Below, one piece after another: positions 42,359-50,461 of a stretch of DNA of 64,000 nt. A program made the translations under genes and the position numbers. The stretch comes from Sphingobacteriales bacterium (GTDB taxonomy: Bacteria > Bacteroidota > Bacteroidia > Chitinophagales > UBA2359): contig JADJTG010000016.1 in NCBI GenBank assembly GCA_016711285.1, positions 62,001-126,000 on the forward strand, read 5' to 3'. Positions within the stretch are counted from its first letter, which is position 1; each line of letters starts with the position of its first letter. The notes beneath the pieces are model-generated. The model searched no databases and was not told the DNA's origin. It saw only the letters and a list, made by a program, of their open reading frames with translations.

Positions 42359-45010
42359 TCAAAATGATGTATCTCTGTATTCTTGCAAAGTGGTTTTGTT
42401 GATGTAAAATATTTTATTATTTTCATCTTTAAATTTCAAATGACCTCCATTCTCTGCTGCTTCGTCTTGTAGGTGCGGATTATGAATTTCTGTGCCTTTA
42501 ATTTCTTTTACGCATTTTCCTTCCTGATTAAATATCAATGATTTTCCTGCTATTGATACCGCCACATATTTTTCGGATATAGTATGTATATAGGGTGTTT
42601 CTGTCCAGTTTTTCATAATTATTTCGCCATATTGATTGAGCAAATATCTTGCCTTTTCGGGATAAGAACTAGCATACCACAAATTTGAATTATTTGCATT
42701 TTCCAAATAGGTGTAGTTAAGAGGAATTATTAGCTTCCCGTTTTCGTCGGCAAGCCCCCAGAAACCGCCTTTGCTCACCACCCAATATTTTCCATGATAT
42801 ACTCCCTCTATCCGATGATACTCGGTATCCCACAGAATTTTGCCTTTGCTATCCAATATATCTATTTCGTGTATGGTTTTAAATGATGCGAGCGTTTTAT
42901 ATCCGATGTATTTGGCTTCTTTTCCTTTTATCAATGCTACTTGTGAGTAAGACGGCAATTCTTTCATATCCCTATATTGATTGCTAAATAAAACTGCTCC
43001 CTTACAATTTATCCAATCGTTGATGATATTGCCATCGGGCTGCTTATTTATCCCTCTCAAAATAATATGCTCCTCATCAAAGGGTTCTTCGCTGATAGAT
43101 ATGGTATGTATTTCATCATAGCCTCCTCCTTCTAAAAGTATTTTTCCTCTTTCATCTATCCAATAGGTTTTATATTGTTGGGTAAGAGGATCGTAGCGTT
43201 GGGCAATAAATGTGGAGTCGCCGCTATCACAAGTGGAGGTTTCGACTATTTTGATGTTTTTCCATTGTGTGTCAAATTGAAAAACGATATTTCCTTTTTT
43301 ATCTAAAATCAGGTATTCTTGTGTTTGGTCGGGGCGGGGTTGTGCAACAAAATATCCTTCGTCAAAATATTCCAAAATGTCGTAATAAGGGGCAATACTT
43401 ACTCCCGATTGAAAATAAGGTGCTTTTTTAAAGGATTTTGACAAATTTTCGCTTTGCCGTTCCATTAATGTTTTATTATTCTTCGCTATTCTCCATTCAT
43501 ACAACAAGGGTTCTTCCAACTGACTGCTTACCAAAAAATATTCCTCTCCCTGATGTTGATATAAATAGATAGCAGTATAAACAGTATCTAAATTTCTTAC
43601 GGTATCATTGCTCCATATTCCGTACCTGTCTTTGTTACTTAGACAAGTTATATATAAACAAGCATTGCTTTGAAAAAAGAATGCTACGTCTTTATATACA
43701 GGAGGAATGCGTACAATACCGTTGCAATCTATCAATCCTTTCTTACCTTTTTCTGTAATAATAAAATAATCCTTTGACATCACGTCATTTTGAAAATAAG
43801 GTTGTATATTTTCATCAGATGAATAGCTTACAATTTCTGTCAAATCGCTGTTTAATAAACAAACTGTTTTGCCTTTCTGACAGGTATAATAGGCGTTTTG
43901 ATCATCAAATTCCAATCTGTCGAACTCATCGGGCAGCAAACGTTCGGTTTTTTCGTTGATAAGTATATATTTTTTGTTGGGTAAAACAGCCGTAAAAGTT
44001 GTCGAGTTTTTTATGCTGTCATCGTAATTATTATATATAATATCTGTGAATGTTTCACAATTGATGATATTTCCTTGTATATCAAATATTTCTACCTGTC
44101 CTGCGGCATTTTTTCCCTGAAAATAACGCGCTCCGAAAGGATAGATATATTTGTAATACAAACTGTCCAACAATATTTCGCCCTTGCGATTGATGATCCT
44201 TTTACAATGCGGAAAATCATCATCTATATATGTTGTGAAAGCCGTTAAGTCCCAAAAATCGGCGAGTTGCGGCGTTGCTTGGGTGCTTGCACAGTAAATG
44301 CCTGGTTGTAAATAGGTTATTTTCTGGTACGGAAGGGGCAATGTAGTGCGGGTGGGTATATCAAATAAACAGAGTATGCCGTCTTTTCGCAGAGATAATA
44401 CATTTTTTTCTAAAGAATCTATATGTGTTACATCTGCGAGCACTACTTCAAAATCCTGATTAAGCAGGTCCTGGTGTATGCTGTCTTTTCGCAATACCAA
44501 TATGTCTTCATACATTTTATAAGGTGTAAAAGGGTGATAAATACCAGAACGTATTGCGTAGGCAGGAGCAATGTATTGATATACCGGAGTAAAAGAGCCT
44601 TTGCGTACATTTACCAAATGAAAACGCGCATAAATGTGCGGTTTATTTTCGAGGTAATATATAAAAAAAGGCGGTAGGTCGTCAATTTGACCGAGATGCC
44701 CTGAATCTTTATTTTGTGATGCCGACGAACTAACAGGAAATAGTTCTTTGCCCCAGCAGGTGAGCAGCCACCATTGTTCGCCTTTGCGCACAGCAGCTAC
44801 GCCATTTTTATCAAAGAGCTTCACTTCATCGTATTGAGCAGCGATGTACAAGCGTCCCGAAGCGTCCATATAACCATACTTACCCGCCTGCAAATAGGGC
44901 GTGAGCGGTAAAGAGGGAGTGGTAGTCGGTAAATCATACGACTTCCATTGGCAGGAAACAAAATTCAGGCAACATAGAATAATAAAAGGAAGCAAGTAAT
45001 TTTGCAACAT
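42359..45010 (-). CDS. Large WG-repeat lipoprotein
   Basis: Predicted exported lipoprotein of 883 residues. The N-terminus MLQNYLLPFIILCCLNFVSC ends in a plausible lipobox Cys at residue 20. The chain consists of many WG (KWG-type) repeats of about 30-45 residues, for example GKYGYMDASGRLYIAAQYDE, GKKGLIDCNGIVRIPPVYKD and GFWGLADENGKLIIPLNYTY. Such repeats form beta-rich folds of unknown function. Many other units are degenerate but keep the pattern of aromatic, Asp/Asn-Gly-Lys and Ile-Pro-Tyr. It is not obviously in an operon: the nearest downstream gene is the ECF sigma factor, 113 bp away. Confidence 0.85.
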   Translation of the reverse strand: MLQNYLLPFIILCCLNFVSCQWKSYDLPTTTPSLPLTPYLQAGKYGYMDASGRLYIAAQYDEVKLFDKNGVAAVRKGEQWWLLTCWGKELFPVSSSASQNKDSGHLGQIDDLPPFFIYYLENKPHIYARFHLVNVRKGSFTPVYQYIAPAYAIRSGIYHPFTPYKMYEDILVLRKDSIHQDLLNQDFEVVLADVTHIDSLEKNVLSLRKDGILCLFDIPTRTTLPLPYQKITYLQPGIYCASTQATPQLADFWDLTAFTTYIDDDFPHCKRIINRKGEILLDSLYYKYIYPFGARYFQGKNAAGQVEIFDIQGNIINCETFTDIIYNNYDDSIKNSTTFTAVLPNKKYILINEKTERLLPDEFDRLEFDDQNAYYTCQKGKTVCLLNSDLTEIVSYSSDENIQPYFQNDVMSKDYFIITEKGKKGLIDCNGIVRIPPVYKDVAFFFQSNACLYITCLSNKDRYGIWSNDTVRNLDTVYTAIYLYQHQGEEYFLVSSQLEEPLLYEWRIAKNNKTLMERQSENLSKSFKKAPYFQSGVSIAPYYDILEYFDEGYFVAQPRPDQTQEYLILDKKGNIVFQFDTQWKNIKIVETSTCDSGDSTFIAQRYDPLTQQYKTYWIDERGKILLEGGGYDEIHTISISEEPFDEEHIILRGINKQPDGNIINDWINCKGAVLFSNQYRDMKELPSYSQVALIKGKEAKYIGYKTLASFKTIHEIDILDSKGKILWDTEYHRIEGVYHGKYWVVSKGGFWGLADENGKLIIPLNYTYLENANNSNLWYASSYPEKARYLLNQYGEIIMKNWTETPYIHTISEKYVAVSIAGKSLIFNQEGKCVKEIKGTEIHNPHLQDEAAENGGHLKFKDENNKIFYINKTTLQEYRDTSF

Positions 45011-45139
45011 ATTCTATAAAATTTACCTATTAACGCATCTGTCAAAAAAATATTATACCTGATAATTATGCGATAGTTCAGGGCATTTTTAAGATACTCA
45101 TTTTTCGTATTGCTAATTTTTTCAATTATACTGCTTTGT

Positions 45140-46318
45140 TTATTTCGCTTCATTTATTATTTTTTCCATTGCTTCTTTTGTTGAGAAGAATTGGTCAATC
45201 TTTCCGTAGTTGCTGTTTACAGCGTAAACGATTGTAGTGCTGTCGTCTGGGAAATAAAGCATATTTGCATAATAACCAACTGCATCACCACTATGCATAT
45301 AAGCAACTCCTTTATCTGTTTCAATTTTGAAAATTCCTAAACCATACGAAATAGGAAAAAAATCATTGTCTAGCTCTTTTGGTGTTTTCCAAGCAAACAT
45401 TTGATTCAATGAGTTTGAGTTAATAATTTGTCCACTCATTAATGCTCTGAAAAAAACATTCATATCGTATGGATTTGAAATTAATCCACCGTCTGCCGTG
45501 AAGTAATCCCAGCCACTAAAATAGGTGCTTTCTACAACTTGTAAATTACTATACATATCTATATAACCTCTTACAATTCCAGAAGGAATAGGGTCTTCAG
45601 CTGCAAATTTTGTCATAGTTAAACCAAGTGGGTTGAATATTTTATCTTCAAAGACTTTATAAAATGGCTTCCCTTCAATTTTTTCAATCAGCATTCCGAG
45701 CATTATGTAACCAGTATTTGAGTATCGCACATCATCACCAGGCTGAAAATAAGCCTTTTGATTGTAGGCATACTTTAATAGGTCATTGGGTTTCCATTCT
45801 CTGATAAAGTCATTGAGGGAAGCAGTTTGGAATTTCAAATTTTGAATGTAGTTATAAATGCCGCTTGAATGTTGAAGTAGTTGCCTGATAGTTGCCTTGT
45901 CTGCATTTTCAATTTTATTAATTACATCGCCTTGTAAATAGGATGATATTTTGTCATCTAAATGTAGCTTTCCCTCTTCCGCAAGTTTCAATACTGTGGT
46001 CGCAGTAAACATTTTTACTGTTGAACCCACTCGACTGATATTACAAGGTTGCATATCTATATTATTGTGCAAATCTGCTTTTCCGCTTGCACCAATCCAG
46101 ATACCTGTTTGAGTATGATAAACCGACATTGTAACTCCAACAACACCGCTTGAAGTCATATCATTTATTAATGACTGATATTTACTGTTGTTGGGATTTG
46201 TGGCACTGCTGTCCGCAAAATTGAAATCGCAGTTATAAAATGAAGGATTTATATCTTCGCCTTTATGACAAGAGTTTAGGATAAATAAGGCAAGAATGAA
46301 ATATAGTATTTTATTCAT
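45140..46318 (-). CDS. Serine hydrolase of the class C beta-lactamase fold, lipoprotein
   Basis: Penicillin-binding-protein-like serine hydrolase of 392 residues. I choose the Met at 46318 (MNKILYFILALFILNSC), which gives a lipoprotein signal with Cys17; the longer frame to 46357 adds a non-signal extension. Catalytic motifs are intact: Ser99-Thr-Val-Lys102, Tyr199-Ser-Asn201 and His342-Ser-Gly344 in place of Lys-Thr-Gly. The likely role is D,D-peptidase, esterase or amidase activity on an unknown substrate in the periplasm; true beta-lactamase activity cannot be inferred. Its start overlaps the end of the interrupted OMP gene by 8 bp, suggesting translational coupling. Confidence 0.88.
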   Translation of the reverse strand: MNKILYFILALFILNSCHKGEDINPSFYNCDFNFADSSATNPNNSKYQSLINDMTSSGVVGVTMSVYHTQTGIWIGASGKADLHNNIDMQPCNISRVGSTVKMFTATTVLKLAEEGKLHLDDKISSYLQGDVINKIENADKATIRQLLQHSSGIYNYIQNLKFQTASLNDFIREWKPNDLLKYAYNQKAYFQPGDDVRYSNTGYIMLGMLIEKIEGKPFYKVFEDKIFNPLGLTMTKFAAEDPIPSGIVRGYIDMYSNLQVVESTYFSGWDYFTADGGLISNPYDMNVFFRALMSGQIINSNSLNQMFAWKTPKELDNDFFPISYGLGIFKIETDKGVAYMHSGDAVGYYANMLYFPDDSTTIVYAVNSNYGKIDQFFSTKEAMEKIINEAK

Positions 46319-46916
46319 TTTTCTTAGTCTTAGTATTGATGAAAAATTTAGCACCAACGTGGAGGTTGATATGTGTCATAACAGGTATAAAATCAGGAGA
46401 ATAGGGATATTCTGCCCAAGCTTGATAACGGATGAATATTTTAGGACTGCTTTCATCTGCCTTTTTAAGATAGTAGCCAATATCTAAGAAAAATGAAGGA
46501 TATAATCTTGCGTTTCCTTTATCGACTTTCTTAACATATTGTCCGTTTGTAAATGTAAATTCTTCGGCAGTTGCAAATGTGTGCATATATCCCACTCCCA
46601 AAAGTCCTGAAAAAGCAAGTCCACATTTTAGTCGGTATTCATATCCCAATTCTGTATTGAGTCCAATGCCTTGTGCCAGATAGTTGTGCTAGAAATAACT
46701 AATATTTGCAGTCTGAAAAAGTCGGGAATGTTCTTTTACTTTATAATTAAATTCAGTACCCACTTGAAGTCCGGGGTGAATCGGTGTTGTTACAAACCTT
46801 GTAAATGGGATAGCTGTTGATTCATTAAAAATTGAAACATTTATTGGAATTGCTTTCCTTTGTCCAAACAAAACTATAGGGCTGATGAAAATAAAAAATA
46901 TTAGTATTCTATTCAT
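46311..46916 (-). pseudogene. Small outer-membrane protein gene interrupted by an in-frame TAG
   Basis: Both halves lie in one frame. The 5' half (from 46916) has a signal peptide MNRILIFFIFISPIVLFGQ and reads to QTANISYF, then TAG (46689-46691). The frame goes straight on as HNYLAQGIGLNTELGYEYRL to VGAKFFINTKTKKNE. The whole would be a 201-residue barrel-like protein with strands alternating aromatic and polar residues (YPSFFLDIGYYLKK, IFIRYQAWAEYPY). A single base change of a Tyr codon (TAT/TAC) would create the TAG. The 3' end overlaps the serine hydrolase start. This is a nonsense pseudogene or a sequence error. Confidence 0.75.
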
Positions 46917-46947
46917 TGCTATGATGTCTTTTTATAATGGCTTATAA

Positions 46948-47601
46948 CTACATATTTCTTCGGTACTGACCGCCCACTGCGTAAAGTGCTTGTGTGAGTT
47001 GTCCTAAAGTGCAGATTTTGGCGGCTTCCATTAATTGTTCAAATACATTTTCGTTGCGCAAAGCCGCCGTTTGTAATTGTTGCAGAACGGCATTGCTACG
47101 GGCGGTGTTGCTCTGCTTCACCAAATCGCGGCTCTGTATTTGCAGTTCTTTTTCTTGGGTAGTGGAGCGTATCACCTCTTGCGGTATCACGGTGGGAGAG
47201 CCTTTGCTGCTCAAAAAAGTATTTACGCCCACAATAGGGTACTCGCCACTGTGTTTGAGGGTTTCGTAATATAGGCTCTCCTCCTGAATTTTGCTGCGCT
47301 GATACATCGTTTCCATTGCACCCAACACGCCCCCGCGCTCGGCGATGCGTTCAAACTCCTGCAATACTGCCTCCTCCACCAAATCGGTGAGTGTTTCAAT
47401 AATAAAAGCTCCCTGCAAAGGGTTTTCATTTTTCGCCAGCCCCAACTCACGGTTGATAATTAGTTGAATGGCTACAGCGCGGCGCACACTTTCTTCGGTG
47501 GGTGTGGTGATGGCTTCGTCGTAGGCATTGGTGGAGGCTGTTGCAGTTGTCGTAAATGGCATACAGGGCTTGCAGCGTGGTGCGTATGTCGTTGAAATCA
47601 A
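46948..47601 (-). CDS. icmF: C-terminal segment of frameshifted icmF (mutase domain end)
   Basis: This frame holds the last about 195 residues of the B12-dependent mutase whose main part is 47447-50314. The family-conserved stretch [19 protein letters not shown] begins it in earnest; upstream residues [17 protein letters not shown] are out-of-frame reading of the other segment. It continues with [20 protein letters not shown] and ends VGGQYRRNM, the normal C-terminus of IcmF. The Met at 47601 is therefore not a real start. It cannot work as a separate protein, because it lacks most of the TIM barrel. Confidence 0.85.
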   Translation of the reverse strand: [217 protein letters not shown]

Positions 47602-50314
47602 TTTCCTGAGCGTGCAGGCTGCGCCCCGATGTTTGGATATGATATTTTAGTTTTTGGCTGCGCTCGTTGGCGTTGTATTTATGTTTCATCGCTTTTGCCC
47701 ATATCCGCCGCGCCACTCTCCCAATTACTGCATATTCGGGGTCGATGCCATTGCTGAAAAAGAACGATAAATTCGGTGCAAAATCGTCAATGTGCATACC
47801 GCGACTGAGATAATACTCCACAAATGTGAAACCGTTTGCCAGCGTAAATGCCAACTGCGAAATCGGATTAGCTCCCGCTTCGGCAATATGATAGCCACTG
47901 ATAGAAACGGAATAAAAATTGCGTACTTTTTTAGTAATGAAATACTGCTGCATATCGCCCATTAGTCGCAGCGAAAATTCAGTACTAAAAATACAGGTAT
48001 TTTGGGCTTGGTCTTCTTTTAAAATATCCGCCTGTACCGTACCGCGCACTTGGTTGAGGGTGTAGTTTTTAATATCGTTGTACACGGCGGCAGGCAGCAC
48101 CTCATCGCCTGTAATGCCGAGCAGCAATAAACCTAAAACGGTATCAGTCTGCTGCCCTTCTTCGGAAATGAGTTGATACTGCGGTCGCGGCAAACCTTTG
48201 TCGTCGTATTTTTCTTTCAGTTTTGCCGCTGCCAAATGTTCCAATTTATTTTCTTTTATATACAATTCGCATTGTTGGTCAATAGCGGCATTCATAAAAA
48301 AAGCAGCTACGATAGAAGCCGGACCATTGATGGTCATAGACACCGATGTTTTGGAGTCGCAAAGATTAAAACCGGCATATAGTTTTTTGGCATCGTCCAA
48401 GCAGCATACCGATACGCCACTGTTGCCGATTTTGCCGTAAATGTCGGGGCGGTGGTCGGGGTCTTCGCCATAGAGCGTTACACTGTCAAAAGCAGTGGAA
48501 AGGCGGGCGGCGGGCTGTCCCTGTGCCAGATAATGAAAGCGGCGGTTGGTGCGTTCGGGGTTGCCTTCGCCGGCAAACATACGCGTGGGGTCTTCGCCTT
48601 CACGCTTAAATTCAAATACGCCCGCCGTAAAAGGAAATGCTCCGGGAAAATTTTCCTGTAATACCCAGTGCAGGCGGTCGCCCCAGGAGCGATATACCGG
48701 AACAGCAATTTTAGGAATTTTGTTGTGTGAAAGCGTTTCGTGATAGGTTTTTACACGAATTTCCTTATCTCTTACCTGATAAATAAATTCATCGTCCTGA
48801 TATTTTTTTAATAATTGCTCCCAGTTGTCCAAAACCCGCTTACATGTACCGTCCAAATCTTCGCTGAACTGTCGGGCAGTTTTTTGCAACTTTTCATCGT
48901 TTTTCAACAAATGAGCTGCCGCTTGTACATGTTGCCATTGCTCGGCAATATCGGCTTGTTTTTTTGCCCATTGGTCGTAATTACGGTTGTTTTCGGCTAT
49001 TTCTGCCAAATAACGGGTGCGTTGCGGCGGAATGATATAAATCTTTTCAGATATTTTATCCTCCACTACCAAATTACTTTTAAAATTTGTACCGCATTTT
49101 TCATTTATCTTTTCCAATATTGACACATATAAACGATTGATACCCGGATCATTGAATTGTGAAGCAATCGTGCCAAATACAGGTAAGGTGTCTAAATCCC
49201 GATCCCACAACTGGTGGTTGCGCTGATATTGTTTTTTTACATCGCGCAAGGCATCTAAGGCCCCTCTTTTATCAAATTTATTGAGGGCGATGAGGTCGGC
49301 AAAATCCAGCATATCTATTTTCTCCAACTGTGTTGCTGCCCCATATTCGGGGGTCATTACATATAAAGATACATTGCTGTGTTCTATAATTTCGGTGTCG
49401 CTCTGCCCGATACCCGATGTTTCGAGGATAATCAAATCAAAAGCTGCTGCCTTGCACACAGCTATGGCATCTGCCACATATTTGGATAATGCCAAATTGC
49501 TTTGGCGTGTGGCAAGCGAGCGCATATACACCGCCGAATGGTGTATGGAGTTCATACGGATACGGTCGCCTAAAAGCGCACCGCCCGTTTTGCGTTTGGA
49601 AGGATCAACAGAAATAATGGCTATATTTTTATTGTCGCTAAAATCCAACAAAAAACGGCGCACCAATTCGTCCACTACGCTGGATTTTCCCGCACCGCCC
49701 GTTCCGGTAATACCCAATACGGGGACTTTACTTTGTGCAGCGCGCTGGTGTACTTCGTTCAGTACGGATTCATATTCATCGGCACTATTTTCGGCGGCAG
49801 AAATGAGGCGGGCAATAGCTCGTTTGTTGTGCGGGTGGAGTTGTTTGGGTGCTATTTCTTTGAGGTCGGGGGCGATAAAAAAATCACTCTGGCGCAATAC
49901 ATCATTGATCATTCCCTGTAGCCCCAAAGCCCTACCATCGTCAGGCGAGTAGATGCGTGTAATGCCGTATTCATGTAGTTCGTCAATTTCCTGCGGTAAA
50001 ATAGTACCGCCGCCGCCGCCAAATATCTTAATATGTGGCGCACCTTTTTCGCGAAGCAAATCATACATATATTTCAGATATTCCACATGCCCTCCCTGAT
50101 AAGAGGTGATAGCAATGGCTTGTACATCTTCCTGAATAGCAGCATCAACAATTTCAGCTACCGAGCGATTGTGTCCGAGATGGATAATTTCTGCTCCCGA
50201 ACTTTGCATAATGCGCCGCATAATATTAATGGCAGCATCATGACCATCAAACAAAGAAGCCGCTGTAACAATACGTATTTTATGAACAGGAATATAAGAA
50301 CTACGAGCTTGCAT
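47447..50314 (-). CDS. icmF: Fused isobutyryl-CoA mutase (B12-binding, GTPase chaperone and mutase), 3' end shifted
   Basis: Adenosylcobalamin-dependent acyl-CoA mutase with its own G-protein chaperone. Order: B12-binding domain (about 12-140) with DGHDAA supplying the cobalt-ligating His; MeaB-like GTPase domain (about 160-430) with Walker A GTGGAGKSS; linker; acyl-CoA mutase TIM barrel from about 540. At the positions of methylmalonyl-CoA mutase Tyr89 and Arg207 the sequence has Phe (TAGVFEFKREGEDP) and Gln (VQADILKEDQAQNT), the known isobutyryl-CoA mutase signature. The frame leaves the family at NSLH|QCLRRS near 47530, where two bases of a CA repeat are missing. Restored, the protein would be about 1120 residues. 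Confidence 0.9.
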   Translation of the reverse strand: MQARSSYIPVHKIRIVTAASLFDGHDAAINIMRRIMQSSGAEIIHLGHNRSVAEIVDAAIQEDVQAIAITSYQGGHVEYLKYMYDLLREKGAPHIKIFGGGGGTILPQEIDELHEYGITRIYSPDDGRALGLQGMINDVLRQSDFFIAPDLKEIAPKQLHPHNKRAIARLISAAENSADEYESVLNEVHQRAAQSKVPVLGITGTGGAGKSSVVDELVRRFLLDFSDNKNIAIISVDPSKRKTGGALLGDRIRMNSIHHSAVYMRSLATRQSNLALSKYVADAIAVCKAAAFDLIILETSGIGQSDTEIIEHSNVSLYVMTPEYGAATQLEKIDMLDFADLIALNKFDKRGALDALRDVKKQYQRNHQLWDRDLDTLPVFGTIASQFNDPGINRLYVSILEKINEKCGTNFKSNLVVEDKISEKIYIIPPQRTRYLAEIAENNRNYDQWAKKQADIAEQWQHVQAAAHLLKNDEKLQKTARQFSEDLDGTCKRVLDNWEQLLKKYQDDEFIYQVRDKEIRVKTYHETLSHNKIPKIAVPVYRSWGDRLHWVLQENFPGAFPFTAGVFEFKREGEDPTRMFAGEGNPERTNRRFHYLAQGQPAARLSTAFDSVTLYGEDPDHRPDIYGKIGNSGVSVCCLDDAKKLYAGFNLCDSKTSVSMTINGPASIVAAFFMNAAIDQQCELYIKENKLEHLAAAKLKEKYDDKGLPRPQYQLISEEGQQTDTVLGLLLLGITGDEVLPAAVYNDIKNYTLNQVRGTVQADILKEDQAQNTCIFSTEFSLRLMGDMQQYFITKKVRNFYSVSISGYHIAEAGANPISQLAFTLANGFTFVEYYLSRGMHIDDFAPNLSFFFSNGIDPEYAVIGRVARRIWAKAMKHKYNANERSQKLKYHIQTSGRSLHAQEIDFNDIRTTLQALYAIYDNCNSLHQCLRRSHHHTHRRKCAPRCSHSTNYQP

Positions 50315-50393
50315 AGAAAAAGATATTGTACTTATGAAAGGTAAATTTACAATGTTTTCGGCAACTATAATGTGACATTGTCAAAAAATAAAA

Positions 50394-50423
50394 AAAGCCG
50401 CATACTTTTCAGTATGCGGCTTT
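50394..50423 (-). terminator. Intrinsic terminator after the giant DUF11 gene
   Basis: Perfect 12-bp stem (aaagccgcatac / gtatgcggcttt) with a 6-nt loop, followed on the minus strand by a T-run, about 40 bp after the stop at 50462. Confidence 0.88.
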
Positions 50424-50461
50424 ATAAACAATATCTAAGTATTAAACCTTCTTAGAAAGAA

